From Oscillospiraceae bacterium (GTDB taxonomy: Bacteria; Bacillota; Clostridia; Oscillospirales; Oscillospiraceae), in NCBI GenBank assembly GCA_024697625.1, contig JAILFJ010000149.1, positions 1 through 47,927 on the forward strand: a DNA stretch of 47,927 nt. The letters are read 5' to 3'. Below are positions 24,253-31,562 of the stretch, in pieces. The first letter of the stretch is position 1. Each line of letters starts with the position of its first letter. The notes below the pieces were generated by a model that worked only from the letters and a program-made list of their open reading frames with translations, had not been told where the DNA came from and made no database searches. Both the position numbers and the translations under genes were made by a program.

Positions 24253-25686
24253 TCAGAGATTGAAATAGCGGGCGGCGTTTCTGTAGCTCACGCCTTCGAC
24301 GATACGCTTCAGCACGGCCTCGTGATCGGGATACTCCCCGTTCTCCACCCAGTTTCCGACCAGATTGCAGAAGATGCGGCGGAAGTAATCATGCCGCGCA
24401 TAGCTCAGGAAGGAGCGGGAATCAGTCAGCATGCCGACAAAGTTGCCGAGCAGGCCTAGGTTGGCCAGAGACTTCATCTGCGCCTCCATGCCGGATTTGG
24501 TGTCGTTGAACCACCAGGCGGAGCCGTGCTGGATCTTTCCGGGCACCTCGTCGGACTGGAAGCAGCCGATCAGGGTCCCCAGCTGCTCGTTGTCGGCGGG
24601 GTTGAGAGAATAGAGGATCGTCCTGGGGCACTCGCCGTTCTCGTCCAGGGCGGAGAGGAAGGCGGCGATCTCTCCGCCGCAGGTGTTCTGCGCGATCATG
24701 TCAAACCCGGTATCCGGGCCGAGGCGGCGATACATGCGCGTGTTCATGTTGCGCAGGCAGGAATAGTGGATCTGCATGACGGTGCCGAGCCGATGATAGG
24801 CTCTGCCCAGACAGAGCAGGACTGCGGTCTGATACTTCTCGGCATCCTCGGTGCTGATGCACTCTCCCGCCATGGCTCTGCGGAAGACGGCGCTGACCTC
24901 TTCGCCAGAGGCGGGGCGGAAGGGGACGTAGTCCAGGCCGTGGTCGCTGGCGCGGCAGCCTGACGCGACAAAGAACTCGAGGCGTTCCACCAGGGCGTCC
25001 ATGACCTCCTGCGCGCTCTCCAGACGCTCTTTGCCGACGCTTGCCGCGAGCCTGCCGATGTACTCGGCAAAACCCGGCTTGGAGATGTTGACAGCCTTGT
25101 CGGGACGGAAGGAGGGACAGACCCTGACCGTGATCGTGGGGTCCTCCGCAATCTTCCGGTGCCACTCCAGCGAGTCGGTGGGATCGTCGGTGGTGCCGAT
25201 CATAGCGACGTTTGCCTTCGCGATGATGCCGCGCACAGTCAGGTCCGGATCATGCTGCAGCCTGTCGTTGCAGTAGTTCCATGCCTCCTCGGCGGTCTCG
25301 GAGGTCAGAGGCTTCTCGAAGCCGAAGAACTTCCTCAGCTCCAGGTTGCACCAGTGATACATCGGGTTCCCGATGGCCATCTGCAGCGCCTCCACGAACT
25401 TCAGATAGCGCTCGTAGTCGGGCCGGTCGCCGGTGATATAATCCTCGGGAACGCCGTTGGAGCGCATCACGCGCCACTTGTAGTGGTCGCCGAAATAGCT
25501 GCCGTCGGGATTCCTGCCGCCCAGCCAGACCTCGGTGAGGTTGTTGAAGCGGCGGTTTTCATAGATCTCCTGGGGGGAGATATGGCAGTGGTAGTCCACA
25601 AGGGGCATCTGCTCCGCGTAATCGTGAAACAGGTGTTTTGCGGTTTCTGTCTCCAGCAGAAAATCCTTGTCCATAAATGCTCTCAT
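24253..25686 (-). CDS. uxaC: Glucuronate/galacturonate isomerase
   Basis: Aldose-ketose isomerase of the amidohydrolase superfamily, converting D-galacturonate to D-tagaturonate and D-glucuronate to D-fructuronate. The start (MRAFMDKDFLLETETAKHLF) is typical, followed by the metal motif PLVDYHCHISPQEI. Later blocks are WHWCN-like MYHWCNLELRKFFG, IGTTDDPTDSLEWH, IHYSCLRNMN and the late TDSRSFLSYARHDYFRR. At 477 residues it has the normal length. Its start overlaps the stop of the YcxB-like gene by 4 nt, so the unknown gene is firmly part of this operon. No uxuA or uxuB (glucuronate branch) is nearby, which suggests galacturonate as the main substrate. Confidence 0.97.
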   Translation of the reverse strand: MRAFMDKDFLLETETAKHLFHDYAEQMPLVDYHCHISPQEIYENRRFNNLTEVWLGGRNPDGSYFGDHYKWRVMRSNGVPEDYITGDRPDYERYLKFVEALQMAIGNPMYHWCNLELRKFFGFEKPLTSETAEEAWNYCNDRLQHDPDLTVRGIIAKANVAMIGTTDDPTDSLEWHRKIAEDPTITVRVCPSFRPDKAVNISKPGFAEYIGRLAASVGKERLESAQEVMDALVERLEFFVASGCRASDHGLDYVPFRPASGEEVSAVFRRAMAGECISTEDAEKYQTAVLLCLGRAYHRLGTVMQIHYSCLRNMNTRMYRRLGPDTGFDMIAQNTCGGEIAAFLSALDENGECPRTILYSLNPADNEQLGTLIGCFQSDEVPGKIQHGSAWWFNDTKSGMEAQMKSLANLGLLGNFVGMLTDSRSFLSYARHDYFRRIFCNLVGNWVENGEYPDHEAVLKRIVEGVSYRNAARYFNL

Positions 25687-26240
25687 TGTTGCGCCCTGTC
25701 CTTTCTGTTCCTCTTGTTATGGTGATCCCGTTGCTTCTCCGGGTCAAGGTTTTTTACAATCATGTCCCACGCTGCCCGGCAGGTCTTCGCGCCGCAGCTT
25801 TGCGGCAGCAGGAAGGCATGCCGTGCGTCGGCGTAAAGGCAGATGCTGTTTTTCAGCCGGTGGGCGGCATACAGCTCTTTCCAGCTGAAGTGCAGGACCT
25901 GTTCCTCTTTCCTGACGGTCAGGCCCTTCTCTCCCAGCTCCAGCGTGTAGGCGGGTTCCGTGCCGTCCATCGTGCGGCTCTTCTGCCGCACGGAGAGGAA
26001 GAAGCTGAGCAGATACACCAGCGGCAGCAGCAGGCCCACTGCCAGCAGAACCCAGCCCAGAAGCGCGGCCTGTTCGTCAGTGCCCCGGCGGGAAAAGGCC
26101 ACCAGACTGAAAAAGCTGAAGATCGCTGCGAAAAGCAGCGGGCGTATCCAGCGCTTCTGCCGCCCCATTACGTCAAACAGCGCATATTCCGTAAAGGTTT
26201 TTCCGTCGATCACGGCGTCCGCGGAGATCCCTTCTCCCAC
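25683..26240 (-). CDS. YcxB-like membrane protein, first gene of the uxa operon
   Basis: A 185-residue protein with two hydrophobic segments near the N-terminus (around residues 33-50 and 60-83). A C-terminal cytoplasmic domain of YcxB type follows: YTLELGEKGLTVRKEE, then HFSWKELYAAHRLKNSICLY and FLLPQSC. YcxB-like proteins have no established function. The start is taken as GTG 26240, with AAAAGGGGG about 9 nt upstream; the family-like sequence begins around DGKTFTEY. Its stop overlaps the uxaC start by 4 nt, an unusual head gene for a sugar-acid operon. The C-terminus is very basic (PEKQRDHHNKRNRK). Confidence 0.75.
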   Translation of the reverse strand: MGEGISADAVIDGKTFTEYALFDVMGRQKRWIRPLLFAAIFSFFSLVAFSRRGTDEQAALLGWVLLAVGLLLPLVYLLSFFLSVRQKSRTMDGTEPAYTLELGEKGLTVRKEEQVLHFSWKELYAAHRLKNSICLYADARHAFLLPQSCGAKTCRAAWDMIVKNLDPEKQRDHHNKRNRKDRAQQ

Positions 26241-26264
26241 ACCGATTCGCCCCCTTTTCTTCCT

Positions 26265-26294
26265 ATTGTATCATTCTGCCTCCGGCATGTTCAA
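26265..26294 (-). promoter_or_regulatory. Promoter of the ycxB-uxaCBA-gltD-like operon
   Basis: Minus strand TTGAAC (26294-26289), 18-nt spacer, TACAAT (26270-26265), about 25 nt upstream of GTG 26240. Back to back with the sensor-operon promoter. Confidence 0.65.
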
Positions 26295-26338
26295 TTGCAA
26301 AAAAATAACGAAACCTAAAAAAAATGCTATTCTCGGTA

Positions 26339-26368
26339 TTGATCCGGCAGGAAACTGTATATTATAAT
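26339..26368 (+). promoter_or_regulatory. Promoter of the kinase/regulator/DctP-like operon
   Basis: TTGATC (26339-26344), 18-nt spacer, TATAAT (26363-26368), about 70 nt upstream of ATG 26441. It is divergent from the uxa promoter, so a regulator bound between them could control both. Confidence 0.7.
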
Positions 26369-26440
26369 GAGCTGTGACAGACAGAAATGCTGCGGTTCGG
26401 ACTGACGGCAGGATTCAGAACAGGAGAGGGGGGAGAGAGC

Positions 26441-27961
26441 ATGAAGGACCGGCGCCGCTACGGACTTACCCTGTCGGGGCGTATCGTAGTCTTCCTGGTC
26501 ATCTTCCTGCTCGCCTTCATCACCCAGATTATACTCTGGCGTTACCAGTCAACCAGGGTCCTGGATCCGACCCAGGAGCGCACCGAGACCATCCAGGCGA
26601 TCAGCCAGTTCCTCAACGAGAGCGAGGAGTGCATGAGGGCGCTGGAAGAGTACCGCTGGGACTACGGCGAACCCGTTGCACTGACCGAGACCTTTGCCCG
26701 CTACAGGGAAGCGGCCGGGGACGAGCTTCGGCGCATCCATGCGGCCCCGGGGGAAGCCGGCGACGAATATGTCCTGCTCGCCGGGGCGGTGGAGACCAGC
26801 TTTTCCTATCTCTCTGACCGGCTCGGCGAGATCGGGGACGCGCTCCTGCGACACGACGATGCCGGCGCTGCGCAGATTTATTACAGCAGGACAGTGACCT
26901 GCGGCAGCTACCTGATCCAGTACGCCCGCGAGCTTCTGGAACAGGCCATCCTGGACAATCAGGACGCATTCACAGCGCTCACCGCCACGAACGAGCGGCT
27001 GGAGATCATGCAGATGGTCACAATGCTGCTCACCGTCCTTGCGACTGCGGTGCTGGTAGCCTCGCTTGTTTTCCTGCTGCGCTCTGTCGTGCAGCTCTCC
27101 ATCGCTTCCCGGAAAATCAGCGAGGGCGAGCTGGACATTCCGGATGTTGACGACAGCCGCAGAGATGAGGTGGGGCGGCTGGCCCGCACCTTCAACGAGA
27201 TGAAGCATTCCATGAAGCAGCAGATGCAGCTGCTTCAGGAGAAGAGCGAGATGGAGAGGGAGCTGTACGCGAAGAAAACCGAGGCGCTCGCTCTGGAGAA
27301 CCGGATCGAGGCGGGAAAGCTCCAGCTGCTGCGGAGCCAGATCCACCCCCATTTTCTCTTCAATACGCTGAATGTGATCTCCTATAACGCCCGACAGGAG
27401 GGTGCGGAGAAGACCCGCGCGCTCATTGCCTCCCTGAGCCGGCTGTTTCGTTACTCGCTGGGCAGCAATGCCGCCGAGGTGCCCCTTGCGAAGGAGAAGC
27501 AGATCGTGGACGACTTCTACTCGCTCTACCATGCGCGCTTTGGGGAGCGGATCAGACTGCAGTGGCAGATCGACCCGGGCATTGCACTGACCGAGACGAT
27601 GATCCCGTCCTTCCTGATCCAGCCGCTGGTGGAAAACGCCATCCAGCACGGGCTGGCCCCGAAGGAAGAGAGCGGCACGGTGGAGATCGAAGTGCGGATC
27701 GCAGAGGAACTGCTGCAGATCACGGTCCGAGACGACGGCGTCGGAATGTCCCGGGAGGCTCTGGAGCGGCTCCATGCGCAGCTGCAGAGCGGCTCGCCCA
27801 CGGGAGAGCATATCGGGCTGTATAATGTGGCGGCGCGGCTGAAGCTGTCCGGCCGCTCAGAGGGGCTGGAGATTCAGTCCGAGGTCGGAGCCGGGACCAG
27901 CGCCTGCATGCGTCTGCCGCTGGTGGTTGCGGGGGAAAAGGAGGATCCGGAAGATGACTAA
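26441..27961 (+). CDS. LytS/YesM-type sensor histidine kinase
   Basis: Membrane sensor kinase of 506 residues. The first membrane segment (about residues 12-34) and the second (about 190-215) enclose a roughly 155-residue, mainly helical extracytoplasmic domain. A HAMP domain follows (LRSVVQLSIASRKISEGELD onward), a coiled coil (MKHSMKQQMQLLQEKSEMER), then the His_kinase core with HPHFLFNTLNVISYNAR (phospho-acceptor His near residue 302). The ATPase has LVENAIQHGL, VRDDGVGMS and GLYNVAARL. The frame is open upstream to 26387, but ATG 26441 has a GGAGAGGGGGGAGAG site. It overlaps the response regulator gene by 8 nt. Kinases of this type usually control carbohydrate or uptake genes with AraC-type partners. 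The neighbouring uxa and TRAP genes suggest a sugar-acid signal. Confidence 0.94.
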   Translation: MKDRRRYGLTLSGRIVVFLVIFLLAFITQIILWRYQSTRVLDPTQERTETIQAISQFLNESEECMRALEEYRWDYGEPVALTETFARYREAAGDELRRIHAAPGEAGDEYVLLAGAVETSFSYLSDRLGEIGDALLRHDDAGAAQIYYSRTVTCGSYLIQYARELLEQAILDNQDAFTALTATNERLEIMQMVTMLLTVLATAVLVASLVFLLRSVVQLSIASRKISEGELDIPDVDDSRRDEVGRLARTFNEMKHSMKQQMQLLQEKSEMERELYAKKTEALALENRIEAGKLQLLRSQIHPHFLFNTLNVISYNARQEGAEKTRALIASLSRLFRYSLGSNAAEVPLAKEKQIVDDFYSLYHARFGERIRLQWQIDPGIALTETMIPSFLIQPLVENAIQHGLAPKEESGTVEIEVRIAEELLQITVRDDGVGMSREALERLHAQLQSGSPTGEHIGLYNVAARLKLSGRSEGLEIQSEVGAGTSACMRLPLVVAGEKEDPEDD

Positions 27962-28742
27962 GATCCTGATTGTGGATGATGAGCGCTTCGAAAGGGAGCA
28001 GCTCTGCCAGATCATAGAAGAGGAATTCCTGCACGAGGTGCAGACCCGCACGGCGGAGAACGGCCGCCAGGCGGTGGAGACGGCAGCGCTCTGGACGCCG
28101 GGCATCGTGTTCATGGACATCGAAATGCCGGGGGTCAACGGGATTGAGGCCGCCAAGAGGATTCTGACCCAGCTGCCCAGCTGCAAGCTCATTTTCGTCA
28201 CGGCCTACAGCCTTTTCAACTATGCCTACGAGGCGGTCAAGATGGGCGCCTACGACTATATCCTCAAGCCGGTCGATCCCGATGACGTGATCCGCGCCGT
28301 GCGCCGCTGTATCGACCAGGCGAATACCGAGGAGGAGCTTAAGGCGATGGCTCCCGTGGCGGAAACGCTGGGGGACAGCGCCTCCTACGACAAGACGACG
28401 CTGCTCATGAGCAACGTGAAGAAATACCTGCAGCATAACTACATGCTCTATGGGGTGAGCCTTGACTCCATCAGCGATATCCTGAAGATCAACTCCTCCT
28501 ATTTTTCGATGATGTTCAAAAAATCCTTCGGCGTCAACTTCGTGGACTATCTGACAAATCTCCGCATCAATGCCGCCAAGGAGCTGCTGGCCGATCCCTT
28601 CCTGGCTGCGGCGGAGATTGCCAACATGGTCGGATACGAGAGCCCCAACTATTTTACCAGGGTGTTCAAGAAGACCACGGGCATGACGCCCACGGAGTTC
28701 AGAAAGCTCCACATGAGCGCAGGAAAGGATGGCTCGGAATGA
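27954..28742 (+). CDS. AraC-type response regulator (YesN-like)
   Basis: Cytosolic two-component regulator of 262 residues. The receiver domain has acidic pocket Asp8/Asp9, phospho-acceptor Asp55 in VFMDIEMPGV and the conserved Lys in YILKPVDP. A linker of about 30 residues follows, then two AraC-type helix-turn-helix motifs (LDSISDILKINSSYFSMMFK and AEIANMVGYESPNYFTRVFK). ATG 27954 lies inside the end of the kinase gene (8-nt overlap) with GGAGGA upstream. Its stop overlaps the next gene (DctP-like) by 4 nt, so kinase, regulator and binding protein are translationally coupled. Likely targets are the TRAP operon at 29907 and the divergent uxa operon. Confidence 0.95.
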   Translation: MTKILIVDDERFEREQLCQIIEEEFLHEVQTRTAENGRQAVETAALWTPGIVFMDIEMPGVNGIEAAKRILTQLPSCKLIFVTAYSLFNYAYEAVKMGAYDYILKPVDPDDVIRAVRRCIDQANTEEELKAMAPVAETLGDSASYDKTTLLMSNVKKYLQHNYMLYGVSLDSISDILKINSSYFSMMFKKSFGVNFVDYLTNLRINAAKELLADPFLAAAEIANMVGYESPNYFTRVFKKTTGMTPTEFRKLHMSAGKDGSE

Positions 28743-29734
28743 AGCGCCTTCTTGCCGGACTTCTGTGTGCCGCACTCCTCTTCTGCCTCTGTGCCTGCGG
28801 GCACGAGGCTGTTTCAGCGCCCACTCTGCTGCTGCGCTACGCGGACAACCAGCCGAAGGGCTACCCGACTACCGAAGCGGCGGAGTATTTCGCCCGGCTG
28901 CTGGAGGAGCGGACCGGAGGCCGGATTCGGATCCGGATCTATGCCGATGCCGAGCTGGGGGACGAGATCTCTGTGTTCCGGCAGCTTCAGTTCGGCGGGA
29001 TCGACTTCACCCGCGTCTCCGTCGGTACGCTGGCCGGCTTCGTCCCGGAGATGGTCATCCTGCAGCTGCCCTATCTCTTTGAGGACGCAGAGCACATGTG
29101 GCGAGTGCTGGACGGCGAGATCGGCGAAGAACTGCTGGGGACGGTGGCCGATACCGGCGTGACCGGTCTCAGCTGGTTTGACGCCGGAGCCCGCAACATC
29201 TATACACGCGTGCCGGTCCGTTCCCTCGACGATCTGGAGGGCCTGACCATCCGCGTACAGGAGTCGGATTTCATGAGCCGCATGATCCGTCTCTGGGGCG
29301 CCTCCCCGGTACAGATGCCCTACGGTGAGGTCTATTCGGCCCTGCAGACCGGGCGGATCGACGGGGCGGAGAACAACTGGCCCAGCTATGAGACGACCGG
29401 ACACTATGAAGCGGCGCCATACTATCTTCTGGACGCACACAGCCGCCTCCCGGAACTGCAGCTGGTCAGCCGGATCACGCTGGACAAAATCCGGGCCCTG
29501 GATCCGGACTATGAGGAGCTGCTTTACAGCTGTGCCCGGGAGGCAGCCCTGTATGAGCGAGCGCTCTGGCAGGAACGGGAGCGCAGTTCGGAGGCGCTGG
29601 TACGTGCCTCGGGCTGCATTGTCACGGAACCGGATGAGAAGGAACTGGACCGCTTTCGCAGTGCCGTGCAGCCCCTGTACGGAGGCTTTTCGGACCCGCT
29701 GCAGCAGCTCATCGAACGGATCCGACAGTGCTGA
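28739..29734 (+). CDS. DctP-like lipoprotein encoded in the sensor operon
   Basis: TRAP-type solute-binding protein of 331 residues. The N-terminus is a lipoprotein signal (hydrophobic LLAGLLCAALLFCLCACG, lipobox LCAC). The DctP fold is recognised by PKGYPTTEAAEYFARLLEE, IRIYADAELGDE, LPYLFEDAEHM, SWFDAGARNIYT, GLTIRVQESDFMSRM and ALQTGRIDGAENNWPSYE. The conserved Arg in KIRVQ-type position is present. It overlaps the response regulator by 4 nt and a terminator follows, separating it from the transporter's own dctP. That suggests it serves the kinase as an extracytoplasmic co-sensor, as B. subtilis DctB does for DctS (known precedent), rather than transport. It differs clearly in sequence from the 29907 DctP. 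Confidence 0.9.
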   Translation: MKRLLAGLLCAALLFCLCACGHEAVSAPTLLLRYADNQPKGYPTTEAAEYFARLLEERTGGRIRIRIYADAELGDEISVFRQLQFGGIDFTRVSVGTLAGFVPEMVILQLPYLFEDAEHMWRVLDGEIGEELLGTVADTGVTGLSWFDAGARNIYTRVPVRSLDDLEGLTIRVQESDFMSRMIRLWGASPVQMPYGEVYSALQTGRIDGAENNWPSYETTGHYEAAPYYLLDAHSRLPELQLVSRITLDKIRALDPDYEELLYSCAREAALYERALWQERERSSEALVRASGCIVTEPDEKELDRFRSAVQPLYGGFSDPLQQLIERIRQC

Positions 29735-29741
29735 AAATGGA

Positions 29742-29780
29742 AACCATCCCGACCTGCAGCCGGGGTGGTTCATTTTTTTT
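29742..29780 (+). terminator. Terminator of the sensor operon
   Basis: AACCATCCCG / CGGGGTGGTT stem (one G-T pair) with a 9-nt loop, followed by CATTTTTTTT. Strong rho-independent terminator separating the sensor genes from the TRAP genes. Confidence 0.9.
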
Positions 29781-29798
29781 GGATGAATAGCACAATCT

Positions 29799-29815
29799 TT
29801 GGAAGCGCTTGTCAA
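29799..29815 (+). promoter_or_regulatory. LacI/CcpA-type operator overlapping the dctP -35
   Basis: TTGGAAGCGCTTGTCAA has the palindromic core AAGCGCTT and outer TTG/CAA, as in LacI-family operators and cre sites; it departs from the cre consensus by about one extra base in the right half. It overlaps the -35 at 29809, so binding should repress. Confidence 0.55.
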
Positions 29816-29837
29816 GCTTTTTTCTGCCTGTTATAGT
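29809..29837 (+). promoter_or_regulatory. dctPQM promoter
   Basis: TTGTCA (29809-29814), 17-nt spacer, TATAGT (29832-29837), about 70 nt upstream of ATG 29907. Confidence 0.75.
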
Positions 29838-29906
29838 TAAAATCGACAAGAGCATTTTGCTCGGAAACGCAAGTAAAAAGAACAAAAATCAGTAGGAGGT
29901 ATTCCC

Positions 29907-30899
29907 ATGAAAAAGATCCTGGCACTTGTTATGGCCCTGTGCATGATCGTCGCACTCGGCGCCATCTCCGCTTCCGCGGAGCCCATCACGCTGACCTATG
30001 CGGAAGTCAACCCCGTTGACGGAACCGTCGTCGGCGACGTAGCCCTTGCCTTCAAAGCAAAGCTGGAAGAGCTCTCCGGCGGCGACATCGTGGTCGACAT
30101 CCAGGCCGGCGGCGTCATGGGCGATGAGAAGACCGTTCTGGCCAACATCCTGGGCGGAGACACCTCTGTGGACATCGTCCGCATCTCCGCGTTCGCTCTG
30201 AACCAGTACGGCGCCAAGAAGAGCGTCTTCCTGACCCTGCCCTATGTGTTCACCAGCGAGGATCACTACTGGAAGTTCGTCGAGAGCGATCTGGCCAAGG
30301 AGATGCTGGCCGAGTCCAAGGAAGTCGGCCTGCCCTTCAACGGCCTGGCCTACGGCGAAGAGGGCTTCCGTCACTTCTTCTCCAAGGTCGATATCCAGAC
30401 CATCGAAGACCTGAAGGGACTGAAGATCCGCGTGTCTGACGACCCGATCATGACCGGCATGGTCAAGGGCCTGGGTGCTGCCTTTACCCCGGTTTCCTTC
30501 GGCGAGCTGTACACCAGCCTCCAGACCGGTGTTGTGGACGCCGCTGAGCAGCCCATCACCAACTACCTGTCCAACTCCTTCCAGGAGGTTGCCCCCTACA
30601 TGCTGAAGGACGGACACACCCTCGGCACCATCGAGCTGATTGCCACCGACGTCGCCCTTGACAAGCTGACCGACGAGCAGAAGGCCATGGTTCAGGAAGC
30701 TGCCGACTACGCCATGCAGGTCTGCAAGGAGTCCGTGACCATGAAGCAGGAAGAGGCCCAGCAGAAGCTGATCGACATGGGCTGCACCGTCACCGAGGTC
30801 GAGGACAAGACCCCGTGGCAGGAAGCCACCAAGGACGTGCTGGAGTCCAACATTGCCGGCATGGAGGAGATCTATGAGGCCATCATGGCCATTCAGTAA
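29907..30899 (+). CDS. dctP: TRAP transporter solute-binding protein
   Basis: Extracytoplasmic binding protein of a TRAP transporter, delivering an organic or sugar acid to DctQM. At 330 residues it has a signal peptide (MKKILALVMALCMIV) ending ISASA before EPITL, that is, signal peptidase I type with no lipobox. The DctP fold shows KLEELSGGDIVVDI, LPYVFTSEDHYW, GLAYGEEGFRHFFS, GLKIRVSDDPIMTGM (conserved Arg for the substrate carboxylate) and SLQTGVVDAAEQPITNY. Codon use is very biased to C/G-ending codons, suggesting high expression. The ribosome site is AGTAGGAGG. A strong hairpin separates it from dctQ, favouring excess binding protein. The galacturonate genes around it suggest a hexuronate substrate. 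Confidence 0.95.
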   Translation: MKKILALVMALCMIVALGAISASAEPITLTYAEVNPVDGTVVGDVALAFKAKLEELSGGDIVVDIQAGGVMGDEKTVLANILGGDTSVDIVRISAFALNQYGAKKSVFLTLPYVFTSEDHYWKFVESDLAKEMLAESKEVGLPFNGLAYGEEGFRHFFSKVDIQTIEDLKGLKIRVSDDPIMTGMVKGLGAAFTPVSFGELYTSLQTGVVDAAEQPITNYLSNSFQEVAPYMLKDGHTLGTIELIATDVALDKLTDEQKAMVQEAADYAMQVCKESVTMKQEEAQQKLIDMGCTVTEVEDKTPWQEATKDVLESNIAGMEEIYEAIMAIQ

Positions 30900-30937
30900 G
30901 GTCTGACGGTCAGAGTTTTCAGCTAATACACCCATCG

Positions 30938-30965
30938 GGGGCGCAGGGGTTGACCCCTGCGCCCC
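30938..30965 (+). terminator. Intercistronic hairpin between dctP and dctQ
   Basis: Perfect stem GGGGCGCAGGGGT / ACCCCTGCGCCCC around TG. Only GGTTTG follows, so it probably acts as partial terminator or 3' stabiliser of the dctP message. Confidence 0.75.
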
Positions 30966-31007
30966 GGTTTGTCTCCCGTTGAGTACAGGTTAGGAAAGGG
31001 GTATTCT

Positions 31008-31562
31008 ATGCCTGCTTTTTTTCACAAGCTTGAAAAGATCAAGCCTTTCTATGACTGGGCTTACAAGATCATGCTTTTCATCTGCAAAATCCTGCTGATT
31101 GCGGATATCATCATTACCTCCATCACCGTGGCCGGACGCTACTTCCCCTTCTTCACGGCGCCCCACTGGGGCGAGGAAATCGTCCTGACGCTGATGGTCT
31201 ATATGGCGGTTCTCTCCGCCACCCTTGCCATTCGCAAACGCAGCCACATACGCATGACGGCCTTCGACCAGTATCTGCCCAGAAAGGCGATTATCTGTCT
31301 GGATCTGCTGGCTGACCTCTGTGTCCTGGCGCTGGGTGTCCTGCTGGTGGTCTACGGATATACGGTGATCAAGCCCGGCGGCAATATTGCCAAGTTTGCC
31401 AAGTATTCCTCCCTCCCCAATCTGAGCCAGGTCTGGATGTACCTGCCTGTTGCAGTGGCCGGGATCGGCATGATCATCTTCGAACTGGAGCAGGTTTTCC
31501 TGCACATTGAAGAGTTTTATCTTCCCGACAAAACCGACGGAAAGGAGGCACAGGCATCATGA
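31008..31562 (+). CDS. dctQ: TRAP transporter small membrane subunit
   Basis: Small integral membrane subunit (184 residues, four hydrophobic segments) that pairs with DctM. The DctQ signature is AGRYFPFFTAPHWGEEIVLT followed by ATLAIRKRSHIRM; the Trp-Glu-Glu and the Arg/His stretch are typical. ATG 31008 has AGGAAAGGGG (30992-31001); an in-frame upstream start at 30969 lies right behind the intercistronic hairpin and has no better site. The stop overlaps the dctM start by 4 nt. Confidence 0.93.
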   Translation: MPAFFHKLEKIKPFYDWAYKIMLFICKILLIADIIITSITVAGRYFPFFTAPHWGEEIVLTLMVYMAVLSATLAIRKRSHIRMTAFDQYLPRKAIICLDLLADLCVLALGVLLVVYGYTVIKPGGNIAKFAKYSSLPNLSQVWMYLPVAVAGIGMIIFELEQVFLHIEEFYLPDKTDGKEAQAS

